32,225 nt of DNA from Flaviaesturariibacter aridisoli (GTDB taxonomy: Bacteria; Bacteroidota; Bacteroidia; Chitinophagales; Chitinophagaceae): the NCBI RefSeq assembly GCF_004343705.1, contig NZ_SKFH01000050.1, positions 1-32,225 on the forward strand, given 5' to 3'. Position 1 is the stretch's first letter, and each line of letters begins with the position of its first letter. Both the position numbers and the translations under genes were made by a program. The notes under the pieces are model-generated. The model had not been told where the DNA came from. It made no database searches and saw only the letters and a list, made by a program, of their open reading frames with translations. Positions 14,856-23,400 of the stretch are shown here, piece after piece.

Positions 14856-15491
14856 ATGACCGATGCGCACGTTACCGCCGAGAAGCTGCTCCAGGCCGGA
14901 GCGGTGCGGCTCAGCCCCGGGGCGCCCTTTACCTGGGCTTCAGGTTGGAAGAGCCCGATCTATTGCGACAACCGCCGGGTGCTTTCGCAACCGTATATCC
15001 GCGATTACATTAAAAGCGAGCTCAGCAACCTCGTATTCGAACGCTTCCCCGATGCCGATGCGATCGCGGGTGTGGCCACCGCCGGCATCGCCTGGGGCGC
15101 CCTCGTGGCCGACCAGCTCAAGCTTCCTTTTCTGTACGTTCGACCAAAACCGAAAGAACACGGTCTGGGCAACCAGATTGAAGGCAGCTTTACCGAAGGA
15201 CAGCAGGTCGTGGTGCTGGAAGACCTTGTTTCCACCGGGAAGAGCAGCCTGCAGGTAGTGGATGTGCTTCGAGCGGCCGGAATGGTGGTGCAGGGCATGG
15301 CCGCCATTTTTCAATATGGGTTCCCGGAAGGGAGCCGTCGTTTTGAAGAAACCGGCGTTCCCTTGTTTTCCCTGACCGATTACGCGCACCTGGTGGAGCT
15401 CGCCGGCCAGAAAGGACAGATCGGCGAGGAGGAGCGGGCTGTTTTGTTAAAGTGGCAGGAAGACCCGGCTAACTGGACCGGAGTTTCCTAA
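14856..15491 (+). CDS. pyrE: Orotate phosphoribosyltransferase
   Basis: The product is 211 residues, near the family norm. It transfers orotate to PRPP, giving OMP, the fifth step of UMP synthesis. The PRPP motif is VVVLEDLVSTGKSS (118-131) with E122-D123, where many members have DD. The segments FTWASGWKSPIYCDNR, IAGVATAGIAWGALVAD and LYVRPKPKEHGLGNQIEG bind orotate and the ribose phosphate. It forms a loose pyr cluster with pyrR and pyrB 1.2 kb upstream. The stop codon overlaps a possible -7 element (TAAATTGG) of the next gene. Confidence 0.97.
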   Translation: MTDAHVTAEKLLQAGAVRLSPGAPFTWASGWKSPIYCDNRRVLSQPYIRDYIKSELSNLVFERFPDADAIAGVATAGIAWGALVADQLKLPFLYVRPKPKEHGLGNQIEGSFTEGQQVVVLEDLVSTGKSSLQVVDVLRAAGMVVQGMAAIFQYGFPEGSRRFEETGVPLFSLTDYAHLVELAGQKGQIGEEERAVLLKWQEDPANWTGVS

Positions 15492-15515
15492 ATTGGGACA
15501 AATTCCGCCGACACC

Positions 15516-15884
15516 ATGAAAAAAATCCTGTTTCTCCTGCTGCTGGCCGTAGGTATCAGCCAGGCTTCCTTCGCGCAATCGAAGGCCATTCAGACCATCA
15601 AGATCAGTTTGCCGACCGTACAGGAGTGCGACGTTTGTAAAGAAAAGATCGAGACGTACCTGAAACGCTACGACGGTGTAGCCAGTGTAGCGGTGAACCT
15701 ACGCCGGAAAGAGGCGACGATCAAATACTTCACTGACCGGATTACCGATGAGGATATCAAGGCGGCGATCGCCACGGCCGGTTTCGACGCCAACGAGGTG
15801 AAAGCAGAGCCGGACGCTTACAACCGGCTGCCCAAGTGCTGCAAGATCCCCGAAACAAAAGGAGCCGCAAAAGCAGCCCAATGA
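15516..15884 (+). CDS. Secreted heavy-metal-associated (HMA) domain protein
   Basis: The product is 122 residues. The signal peptide ends QASFA before QSK. The mature chain is one HMA ferredoxin-like domain with the metal-binding CxxC at C38 and C41 (ECDVCKEKIE), followed by VASVAVNLRRKEATIKYF and TDEDIKAAIATAGFDANEV, the two typical strand-helix halves. A second Cys pair, C108-C109 (PKCCK), near the end is unusual and may add a ligand. Unlike CopZ it is exported, so it likely handles copper or another soft metal in the periplasm. No P-type ATPase is near. Confidence 0.88.
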   Translation: MKKILFLLLLAVGISQASFAQSKAIQTIKISLPTVQECDVCKEKIETYLKRYDGVASVAVNLRRKEATIKYFTDRITDEDIKAAIATAGFDANEVKAEPDAYNRLPKCCKIPETKGAAKAAQ

Positions 15885-15904
15885 TCAGATAACGACATTC
15901 GATT

Positions 15905-16381
15905 TTACAACCCAGCCCCGGCTGGGTTTTTTATTAGGTCGGCCGAGATGGTCTGCGTGCCCTCGTAATGGATGGGCTTGCTGATGAAGATGCCGGCCTT
16001 TCCCACCTCAACCGACCCGTCTGCCCGGAGGGTCACTGTCTTGCCCAGGAGGCCGGGCAGGTCGAATTTCAGCGCCTTCTGCAGGCCGATCGTTCCCTCC
16101 AGGGGAATCGAAAATTCCGCGTTTTTAATCACGGCTACTTCTGCCGGCTGGTGGAACTGCCCCAGGTGAACCGTATCCACCCGTACATCGATCACTGCCT
16201 CTTTGACAGTTACGCTGAAATCGTTGGGGTTGAAGTAGGTGGCCGAAAAACCCACGGTTGATTCTTCAAACCCCAGTTTCCGGACACCGAAGTTTTCCAC
16301 CCGCCGGAACTCCGGATCCTTGATCCGGGTGCAGGCGGAGAGGAGTACCAGTGCCCCGATTGATACCATCCATTTTACCAT
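15905..16381 (-). CDS. LEA14-like (WHy domain) lipoprotein
   Basis: The product is 158 residues. Its lipobox reads LLSAC, with the lipidated Cys near residue 16. The mature part has the LEA type 2 pattern: SATYFNPNDFSVTVKEAVIDVRVDTVHLG, then AEFSIPLEGTIGL and a final VGKAGIFISKPIHYEGTQ. LEA14-like domains are beta-sandwich modules found in bacterial lipoproteins and plant desiccation proteins; the bacterial role is unclear. The frame runs 19 codons further upstream, but the start at 16381 gives the signal peptide and lies 5 nt from a perfect -7 element. Its last codons overlap the terminator of the convergent HMA gene. Confidence 0.85.
   Translation of the reverse strand: MVKWMVSIGALVLLSACTRIKDPEFRRVENFGVRKLGFEESTVGFSATYFNPNDFSVTVKEAVIDVRVDTVHLGQFHQPAEVAVIKNAEFSIPLEGTIGLQKALKFDLPGLLGKTVTLRADGSVEVGKAGIFISKPIHYEGTQTISADLIKNPAGAGL
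15909..15934 (+). terminator. Terminator of the HMA gene, inside the end of the LEA14-like gene
   Basis: The arms aacccagc and gctgggtt with loop CCCG are followed by TTTTATTA. It works only on the plus strand, and it is also the coding 3' end of the opposite lipoprotein gene. Confidence 0.85.
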
Positions 16382-16386
16382 AAGTC

Positions 16387-16394
16387 CAAAGGTA
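16387..16394 (-). promoter_or_regulatory. -7 element TACCTTTG of the LEA14-like gene
   Basis: On the minus strand, a full TAnnTTTG match ends 5 nt before the ATG at 16381. Confidence 0.6.
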
Positions 16395-16430
16395 GTCAAA
16401 ACCCGTGCTAAGCGCAACAAAGCACTGCGG

Positions 16431-16735
16431 TTATCCACTACTAAAAAATGTAGTAAAGCATCAGTTTGTCAAAACATCCAAGTTGCTATTTTTATTAGTG
16501 TTCAAAAAATAAATCAATTAATTCATTTACAGTGTATACTTGTTTAAAATTTATATTAAATATGGAAAAGTTTAAAACCGGTATTGGATTATAATGTAAC
16601 CAGCGCGCCGAAACTTAAACACAGTAGTTATCGTATTGATAACTGATACATTATCAATATTTTGTAAGTTTTAATAGAATAAGTGCTTTGTTTAAAGGCA
16701 TTTTTTTGACTTTTACAGATGTATCGTTATCCACA
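16431..16735. other. AT-rich gene-free stretch bounded by DnaA-box-like sites
   Basis: This part of the 743-bp gene-free gap is clearly AT-rich compared with its GC-rich surroundings. TTATCCACT (16431-16439, one mismatch to the DnaA box) stands at the left and a perfect TTATCCACA (16727-16735) at the right, in the same orientation. Inverted repeats lie between them. A replication origin, a regulatory region or acquired DNA would all fit; no convincing gene is present. Confidence 0.4.
16627..16657. repeat. Nested inverted repeats GTTATC/GATAAC and TTGATAA/TTATCAA
   Basis: GTTATC-N5-GATAAC (16627-16643) overlaps TTGATAA-N8-TTATCAA (16636-16657). The shared middle arm gives three half-sites about one and a half helical turns apart, as in an operator for a dimeric protein. 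Confidence 0.5.
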
Positions 16736-16803
16736 TGGCTGTTTTTGCCATTCTTTTTTGTTTTCCAGCCCGACTGCTGGCTGACGGATGGATGCCCGTA
16801 AAT

Positions 16804-16854
16804 GGGCTCTTTTGGCCCTTCCCGGCTAACCGCCCCAAAAGGGCTAATGCCGGG
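16804..16854 (+). other. Possible pseudoknot-like RNA structure in the gene-free gap
   Basis: gctcttttgg (16806-16815) pairs with ccaaaagggc (16835-16844), with one G-U pair. The 19-nt loop between them holds cccggc (16821-16826), which can pair with gccggg (16849-16854) beyond the stem. The order A-B-A'-B' is that of an H-type pseudoknot. The rest of the stretch to 17124 holds no gene, only a weak TAACTTGG (17088-17095) that might be the -7 element of the PKD gene. Confidence 0.3.
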
Positions 16855-17124
16855 AGGCCGGATGCACACCTGGCTCGGATCGACTAGACCGTTTTCCACC
16901 ATTGGTAAAAAAGACCGGCTGACCGTATGGAGCAGTCTGACGAAATGGCGTGACGATGGGAGGTAGTGGTCGCTGCTGCCCGGTTAAACCTTCCCGCCTC
17001 CGGCCGGTCAAATCCCCTTGTGAACCGGCCAAACACCCCTTAACAACGCATTTGTGTGAGTGGCAAAAGGGTATAGGGGTAATGTCGTAACTTGGGCCCT
17101 CATTCGAATCCCCTACGCAGGATA

Positions 17125-20100
17125 ATGAAAAGACTAATTGCTTCCCTCTCCCTGCTCATGCTTCTATGCATGGGCCAAACCGCTCATTCTCAGGACTTTT
17201 CTAATAAAGGGAAGGAATTCTGGATCGCCTATAGCTACCATGTGGGCATGTCGGGTGGTGGCAACCCGACCATGACGCTTTACCTTACCTCCGACGTGAC
17301 CACTACCTATAATGTGGAGATCTATGGGGTTGGTACCCTTGCCAGCGGTTCCATCGTGGCGGGCGCCGTGGTAAATGTCAACGTGCCTATTTCCTATGCG
17401 ATCAATGGGGAAGGATCGTTTTCTCAGAAAGCCGTCCACGTAACTTCGGCCAGCCCGATCGTCGTTTACGCCTATATAACCCGTTCCGCCGCTTCCGCCG
17501 CCACCCTGTGCCTGCCGGTGGCTGTGCTCGGAAAGGAATACGTCGCCTCCTCATTTACCCAGGTTTCGAACGAGGCGAATTCCAACTCCTTCGTGACCGT
17601 CGTGGGGGTTGAAGACAACACAACCGTGGAAATCAGGCCTTCGGCCAACACCAAGAACGGGTGGCTGGCCGGTCAAACCTACCAGGTGACGCTCAACAAG
17701 GGCCAGGTATACCAGATCCTCGGTTTTGCCAACGCCTCTCAGTCTTCCGCGCAGACGTTTCTCGGCAACGACCTCAGCGGTACGTGGGTGCGATCAGTGT
17801 CTACCGGCACCGCTGGCTGCAAGCGCATCGCCGTGTTTTCGGGTTCTGGGAAGATCCGGTTGCCCAACGGCAACTGCGCCAACTCCTCCGACAACCTTTA
17901 CCAGCAACTGTATCCCACCGGCACCTGGGGGAAGAAATACCTGTCGGTACCCAGCAACAACAACAATTACAACTACTACCGAGTCTACCGTAAAGACCCT
18001 TCGACACAGCTTCGTGTGAATGGCGTGTTGGTGCCGTCCTCGTCTTTCATAAATGATTATTACGAATTGCCCGGCTCCAACAACACGCCCAACCTGTTCG
18101 AGGCCGACCAGCCGATCAGCGTGGCGCAGTATTTCACCACGCAGGGCTGCGGTGGCAATTCGGCTTCGGTGCCGAACGATCCCGACATGATCATGTTGAA
18201 CCCGGTGGAGCAGAACATCAATAAAGTAACGCTCGTCAGCTCCAACCTGGCGGCCGCCGAAACACCGCAGTACCCTCACCAGCATCATATTCATGTAATC
18301 ATGAAAAATACGGGTACCGGGATCTCCTCGTTCCTATTTGACGGCACGCCCGTCGATCCGGCGAGCTGGATCGTGCACCCGCGCGACCCTTCGTATTCGT
18401 ACGTTTACCTGAAAGACCGCGGCGCCACCACTGGCGTGCGCCAGGGCTTCCACACGCTGTCGTCCGACTCGGGCTTCCTTGCCCTTGCCTATGGCTATGC
18501 TGCTGCGGAAAGCTATGGCTACTCCGCCGGCGCCAACGTAAAGGACCTGTACCAGTTCGCTTCGATCCACAATGACTACGCTACCGTGAATTTCCCGGCT
18601 ACCTGCCGCAACACGCCGTTCCGCTTTTCGATGACCTTTCCGTACCAGCCCACCCAGATCACCTGGGAGTTCAATGGTCTTTTCACCAACGTTGTCATCA
18701 ACAACCCGGTGCCCGATTCCACTTACCAGGTAGGCGGGAAGACGGTGTACCGTTATACGCTTCCGAACACTTACTCGGCGCCTACCGTGGGTAACTATCC
18801 CATCCGGATCCTGGCCACTGGCGCCACGGCGGACGGTTGCGGCGGCGAACAGGAGATCAGCTACGACCTGCAGGTGCTGGAGCGCCCGCTGGCCAATTTC
18901 ACCTTTACCTCCTCCGGCTGCGTTACCGACCCGGTACAGTTCACCGACGCGAGCAACGGCCAGGGGCGTCCATTCAGCCAGTTCAATTGGTTCTTTGGAA
19001 ATACCGGTAATACGTCATCGGTGCAAAACCCGACCTATACCTTCCCGGGTGCCGGCAACTACCAGGTAAAGCACCTTGTGATCACCGATATCGGCTGCGT
19101 ATCGGATACGGCTACCCAGGCCGTGTCGCTCAGCCAACCGCCCGTTGCCAACTTCGGCATCAGCGAACCCTATTGCGTCGGAAAGTCACTGCGCTTTACC
19201 GATACGTCGATCGCTAATGGCGGAACGCTGAGCAACTGGCAATGGAATTTCGGCGACGGCACGCCGGTAGTCAATGCGCCCACCGGTGCCGCACAGACCC
19301 ACACTTATGCCACGGCCGGCACGTTTACGATCTCGTTGCAGGTGTCGGGTTCCGGCGGCTGCAAAAGCCTTGTCTTTTCGCGCACCATTGTAATTGGCAA
19401 TAATCCTTTGGCTGGCTTCAGCTTCGGCAGTGCCTGTCTTCCCACCGGCGCGGTTACGTTTACCAACAGCTCCACGATCGCCGGTGGCGGCGCACTGACC
19501 TACCAGTGGAACTTTGGTCCCGCAGGCGCCAACTCCACGGCCACCAGTCCCACCTATAATTACGGCGCTGCCGGTCCTTTCAATGCCAGCCTCGTGGCTT
19601 TGGCGGCGGACGGCTGTACCGATACGGCGCGCCAGGTGGTCAATACGATCTTTGCCCGTCCTACTTCCGCGTTTACCTTACAGGCGGCGCCGGTGGCCGG
19701 CAAATACTGCCGCAATGCCAGCATCACCATGACCAGCAATGCCGGGGCGCCGGGCAGCACCGTCAGCGAGTATCATTGGGATTTTGGCGACGGCAACAGC
19801 TCGACCCAGCAGGCGCCGGTGAAAAGCTATGCGACACCGGGCACCTTTGTGGTGAAGCATTGGATCAAGTCGGCCCTTGGCTGCGAATCGGATACAACGG
19901 AGCAAACGATTACCATCGTAACCCTTCCCCGCGCCAGCTTCACCGTTGGCGCACACCGCTGCGCCGGCGACCCGATTGACCTCATTTCCAACTCCGACGC
20001 CGTTGCGCCCGGCAGCAGTATCAGCGCCTTTAGCTGGACTGCGAACACAGTGCCGCTCAACGGCCCGCAAGCCGCACAGATGGCACTAACCCCCGCAGCC

Positions 20101-22269
20101 GCCGTAGACCAGACGGTGCTGCTGACCGTGCAAACGGAAGCGGGTTGCACCGACGATACGACGATCCTGATCAGCGTTCACCCGAAACCGGTACCCGATT
20201 TCAACCTGCCCAATGTATGCCTGCCGGCGGGAGCGGCCACCTTTACCAACGCCACGACCATCACCGACGGCAGCATCACTACCGTCACCTACCAGTGGAG
20301 CTTTGGTGATGGGGGCCTGGCCACCACGGCGAATCCGTCGCACAATTTCAGCAGCACCGGCCCCTTTGCCATCAGCCTGACAGCTACCTCTGCCAACGGT
20401 TGTGCGGCTGTCGCGGTAAAGCAGTTGACCACTGTTTTTGCACAGCCGCAAGCTCAGTTCACTGCCAGTAGCAGCGATGCCTGCCTGGGCACCGCGTTTA
20501 CCTTCACCGATGCCAGCACGGCGCCGGCTTCGGGCGTGGCCCAATGGAACTGGGATTTTGGTGATGGCAACACCTCCAGCGTTCAGAACCCCGCACATAC
20601 CTTCGCCAACCCCGGAACTTTCCAGGTGACGCTCACCGTGACTTCGGCTGCAGGCTGCGTGTCGGCTACTACACCGCTGACCGTTACGGTCAACCGGCTG
20701 CCCACCGCGCAATTCACGATCGGCACCCCGATGTGCGCCACGCGTGACATTACCTTTACGGACGCTTCCGCTGCCAACTCCGGTACCCTGCAATCGTGGA
20801 CCTGGGACTTCGGCGACGGCAGCAGCACTGTGAACGGGCCAGGCCCCCAGCGACATACTTATGTCGCCACGGGTAACTATGGCGTTCGCCTCACCGTTAC
20901 GAACGATAAGGGCTGTATCGCCAGCATCGTGGACACGGTTCGTGTGCACCCGCTGCCGCTGGCCGGATTTGTGATTCCGGAAAACTGCCTCAGCGATCCC
21001 TTCTCCGAGTTTACAGATACGAGCCGCGTGGCCGCCCCCGATGCAATCAGCGCCTGGAACTGGAACTTCGGCGACGCCGGATCTACGCCCGCCAACAATG
21101 TATCGAACCAGCAACATCCACGGCACCGCTTCAGTACGGTAGGGCCTTTCTCCGTTTCGCTGACCGCCACAACCAACAACGGGTGCACCGACGCCATTAC
21201 GCAGCAAGTCATAATCGCCGGTACCTCGCCGGTGCCTGTGCTGAAAGTGCTTCAGGGCAACGTGTGCAGCAACGACAGCGTGCGTATCAAGGACAGTTCG
21301 TGGGTGGATATCGGCCGCATTCTGCGCATCGACATCTGGTGGGACGCAAGCGACCCGTCGAGCGTACAAACAGTGCTCAACCCGACAGCCGCCACTATCT
21401 ACAGTCATAAGTACCCTGAGTTGTTGAACCCCGCCACCCGGACGATGAACATCAAGCTTGTGGCCTATTCGGGCACGACCTGCGCCGTGGATGCAGCCCA
21501 GCCGCTGACGCTGCTGGCCGTGCCCGAGGTGCGCTTTGCGCCCGTTACCGGTGTTTGCGAGAACGTTCCCGCCTTTACCATCACCGAAGCTACCTGGGGC
21601 AACCAAACAACCGTCCCGGGTACCGCGGTATTCAGCGGTAGCGGTGTATCCGCGGCAGGACTTTTCACACCCACAACTGCGGGCATCGGTCTCCACCCGA
21701 TCAACTTCACCGTTACCGGCAACAACGGCTGCGTGAATGATACGAGCATGTCGATCGCAGTGTATGGTGTTCCGACTGTGAGCGCCGGGCCGGACAAGTT
21801 TATCCTGGAAAGCGGCGTCGACACCCTCGAGGGAAGCGGCACCGGCAACAGCCTCCAGTTTGTATGGACGCCCGCCCGCTGGCTGAGCGACGACTCCACG
21901 GCCCGCCCGGCCGTCCGGCCCCTGGGTGACGAAACCTACACGTTGACGGTAACTTCTGCCGATGGTTGTACGAATTCCGACCAGGTGGTCGTTAAGATGC
22001 TGAAGATGCCAACGATCCCGAACGTATTTACCCCGAACGGGGATGGTGTGAACGACCGCTGGGTGATCCAGTACCTGGAAAGCTACCCCGGTGCCACGGT
22101 CGACATTTTCAACCGGTACGGGCAGCCGGTGTTCCATTCCGTGAATTACGCCACGGCCTGGGATGGCACCCTGAAGGGGCAGCCGCTGCCCACGGGCACC
22201 TATTATTACATCATCAACCCGAAGAACGGCCGTCCCCAGATGGCGGGCTTCGTGGATCTTATCCGCTAA
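17125..22269 (+). CDS. Giant PKD-repeat surface protein with IgGFc-binding-like N terminus and T9SS type B sorting domain
   Basis: The product is 1714 residues. A signal peptide (MKRLIASLSLLMLLCMGQTAHS) is followed by an IgGFc-binding N-terminal-like domain at about 25-470, opening with GKEFWIAYSYH. From about 590 to 1366 come roughly eight PKD-type repeats with the core WxFGDG: clear at nt 19249, 19783, 20299, 20560 and 20806, and degenerate at 19015 (FGNTG), 19510 (FGPAG) and 21064 (FGDAG). Two less clear beta-domains precede the last 85 residues (from about 1629), which begin IPNVFTPNGDGVND and form a gliding-motility/T9SS type B sorting domain. It is expected to be exported by T9SS and attached outside the cell. 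The PorP/SprF-like gene begins 6 bp after the stop. The ATG at 17125 is chosen for its signal peptide. Confidence 0.93.
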   Translation: MKRLIASLSLLMLLCMGQTAHSQDFSNKGKEFWIAYSYHVGMSGGGNPTMTLYLTSDVTTTYNVEIYGVGTLASGSIVAGAVVNVNVPISYAINGEGSFSQKAVHVTSASPIVVYAYITRSAASAATLCLPVAVLGKEYVASSFTQVSNEANSNSFVTVVGVEDNTTVEIRPSANTKNGWLAGQTYQVTLNKGQVYQILGFANASQSSAQTFLGNDLSGTWVRSVSTGTAGCKRIAVFSGSGKIRLPNGNCANSSDNLYQQLYPTGTWGKKYLSVPSNNNNYNYYRVYRKDPSTQLRVNGVLVPSSSFINDYYELPGSNNTPNLFEADQPISVAQYFTTQGCGGNSASVPNDPDMIMLNPVEQNINKVTLVSSNLAAAETPQYPHQHHIHVIMKNTGTGISSFLFDGTPVDPASWIVHPRDPSYSYVYLKDRGATTGVRQGFHTLSSDSGFLALAYGYAAAESYGYSAGANVKDLYQFASIHNDYATVNFPATCRNTPFRFSMTFPYQPTQITWEFNGLFTNVVINNPVPDSTYQVGGKTVYRYTLPNTYSAPTVGNYPIRILATGATADGCGGEQEISYDLQVLERPLANFTFTSSGCVTDPVQFTDASNGQGRPFSQFNWFFGNTGNTSSVQNPTYTFPGAGNYQVKHLVITDIGCVSDTATQAVSLSQPPVANFGISEPYCVGKSLRFTDTSIANGGTLSNWQWNFGDGTPVVNAPTGAAQTHTYATAGTFTISLQVSGSGGCKSLVFSRTIVIGNNPLAGFSFGSACLPTGAVTFTNSSTIAGGGALTYQWNFGPAGANSTATSPTYNYGAAGPFNASLVALAADGCTDTARQVVNTIFARPTSAFTLQAAPVAGKYCRNASITMTSNAGAPGSTVSEYHWDFGDGNSSTQQAPVKSYATPGTFVVKHWIKSALGCESDTTEQTITIVTLPRASFTVGAHRCAGDPIDLISNSDAVAPGSSISAFSWTANTVPLNGPQAAQMALTPAAAVDQTVLLTVQTEAGCTDDTTILISVHPKPVPDFNLPNVCLPAGAATFTNATTITDGSITTVTYQWSFGDGGLATTANPSHNFSSTGPFAISLTATSANGCAAVAVKQLTTVFAQPQAQFTASSSDACLGTAFTFTDASTAPASGVAQWNWDFGDGNTSSVQNPAHTFANPGTFQVTLTVTSAAGCVSATTPLTVTVNRLPTAQFTIGTPMCATRDITFTDASAANSGTLQSWTWDFGDGSSTVNGPGPQRHTYVATGNYGVRLTVTNDKGCIASIVDTVRVHPLPLAGFVIPENCLSDPFSEFTDTSRVAAPDAISAWNWNFGDAGSTPANNVSNQQHPRHRFSTVGPFSVSLTATTNNGCTDAITQQVIIAGTSPVPVLKVLQGNVCSNDSVRIKDSSWVDIGRILRIDIWWDASDPSSVQTVLNPTAATIYSHKYPELLNPATRTMNIKLVAYSGTTCAVDAAQPLTLLAVPEVRFAPVTGVCENVPAFTITEATWGNQTTVPGTAVFSGSGVSAAGLFTPTTAGIGLHPINFTVTGNNGCVNDTSMSIAVYGVPTVSAGPDKFILESGVDTLEGSGTGNSLQFVWTPARWLSDDSTARPAVRPLGDETYTLTVTSADGCTNSDQVVVKMLKMPTIPNVFTPNGDGVNDRWVIQYLESYPGATVDIFNRYGQPVFHSVNYATAWDGTLKGQPLPTGTYYYIINPKNGRPQMAGFVDLIR

Positions 22270-22275
22270 CGTACT

Positions 22276-23298
22276 ATGAGAAAAAGCCTGTTGAGTATAC
22301 TGGGAGCGGGGCTGACCCTTGCCGCGGCGGGGCAACAGCGGCCACACTATACCCAGTATATCCTGAACAACTACATCCTTAACCCCGCCCTGACGGGCGT
22401 CGAGAATTACGGCGATCTGAAATTCAGCATTCGCGACCAGTGGGCCGGTCTTAACGGTGCACCAAGGACCACCTACCTGTCGTATCACCAGCCGATCGGG
22501 AAGCAGGACTTCAAGCCTTCGCCAACCGGTTTCGGGATCCCGGGCGAAAACCCGCGCGGTGAAGAATACTGGGGCGCCTACGAAGCGTCTGCACCGCACC
22601 ACGGCGTCGGCTTCGTGCTCATGAACGACCGTACCGGCAACTTGAATCGGTTTACCGCCGATGTGTCGTACGCCTACCATATGGGACTGAGCTCCAAATT
22701 GAACCTCGCGGCGGGCTTTTCGGCAGGGGTAACCAAAATGGGGTACGACCGCTCGAAGGCGACCCCCGCAGTGGCCAATGATGTGGCACTGGGCGATGTG
22801 AACGTGTATATCAGCAAGGTCCGCCCGGACCTGAACCTTGGCCTTTGGCTCTATGGCGCCGACTTCTTCGCCGGCCTGTCTGCGCAGCAGGTGATCCCGC
22901 AGAAATACGTGGTGGCCGACGATGCTTCGTTCAACAAGGGCAAGCTCGTGCCGCACCTGTTCGGCACCCTGGGCTACCGCTTTCTGCTGTCCGAAGACAT
23001 CAACACAACGCCATCGGTGATGGTGAAATATGTGGCCGGCGCCTCGTTGCCGCTGCAATACGATCTCAATGTGAAGTTCCAGTACCGCGACCTGATCTGG
23101 CTGGGTGGCGGCTACCGGGTGAAAGAAGGTTACTCCGGTATGCTGGGACTGAACGTAGCCAATACGTTCAACATCAGCTATGCCTACGATTATACCACGA
23201 CGGTCATCAACACGGCCAGTAAAGGCACCCACGAGCTGATGATCGGCTTCCTGCTCGGCAACCGCTACGGCGACACCTGCCCGCGCAACGTCTGGTAA
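22276..23298 (+). CDS. PorP/SprF family T9SS membrane protein
   Basis: The product is 340 residues with a signal peptide ending in AAAGQ. The opening RPHYTQYILNNYILNPALTGVENY is the mark of the PorP/SprF family, outer-membrane beta-barrels needed for secretion or anchoring of T9SS type B substrates such as SprB. Later strands include HHGVGFVLMNDRTGNLNRF, ADVSYAYHMGLSSKLNLAAGFSAG and LIWLGGGYRVKEGYSGMLGLNVA, and the chain closes near HELMIGFLLG. It begins 6 bp after the PKD adhesin gene, so the two form an operon and the barrel probably serves that adhesin. A strong hairpin follows. Confidence 0.93.
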   Translation: MRKSLLSILGAGLTLAAAGQQRPHYTQYILNNYILNPALTGVENYGDLKFSIRDQWAGLNGAPRTTYLSYHQPIGKQDFKPSPTGFGIPGENPRGEEYWGAYEASAPHHGVGFVLMNDRTGNLNRFTADVSYAYHMGLSSKLNLAAGFSAGVTKMGYDRSKATPAVANDVALGDVNVYISKVRPDLNLGLWLYGADFFAGLSAQQVIPQKYVVADDASFNKGKLVPHLFGTLGYRFLLSEDINTTPSVMVKYVAGASLPLQYDLNVKFQYRDLIWLGGGYRVKEGYSGMLGLNVANTFNISYAYDYTTTVINTASKGTHELMIGFLLGNRYGDTCPRNVW

Positions 23299-23331
23299 AT
23301 TGGTCTATTGGTTAATTGGTAAATTGGCAAG
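23297..23331. repeat. ATTGGTCTATTGG-type repeat after porP
   Basis: The stretch repeats attggt about four times with variations. It is the complement-type strand of the CTAATAAAC/CCAATAA family and follows the stop codon of the PorP/SprF gene. Confidence 0.6.
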
Positions 23332-23350
23332 ACAATACTTCGCACAGCAA

Positions 23351-23385
23351 AACAAGAAAGCCGCTCGTAAAGCGGCTTTCTTGTT
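23351..23385. terminator. Bidirectional terminator, 15-bp perfect stem
   Basis: aacaagaaagccgct and its exact complement flank the loop CGTAA. It lies between the convergent PorP/SprF and M56 genes and can end both. Short T- and A-rich tails occur on each side but no long T-run. Confidence 0.8.
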
Positions 23386-23400
23386 GGTATGTATTACGTT

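Noticed and set aside
16654-16902. 82-codon minus-strand frame in the gene-free gap
   Set aside because: Its composition changes abruptly from AT-rich to GC-rich, it has no hydrophobic or domain pattern, and no promoter or terminator fits it.
17098-17120. TTCGAATCC, resembling a tRNA T-loop
   Set aside because: The flanking bases cannot form the T stem (cctca against cccct), and no acceptor or anticodon arms are found around it.
20086-23232. Open frame of about 1048 codons on the minus strand, antisense to the PKD and PorP/SprF genes
   Set aside because: It lies opposite strongly supported coding sequence, crosses two genes, and shows no domain, signal peptide or sensible composition. Long antisense frames are expected in GC-rich DNA.
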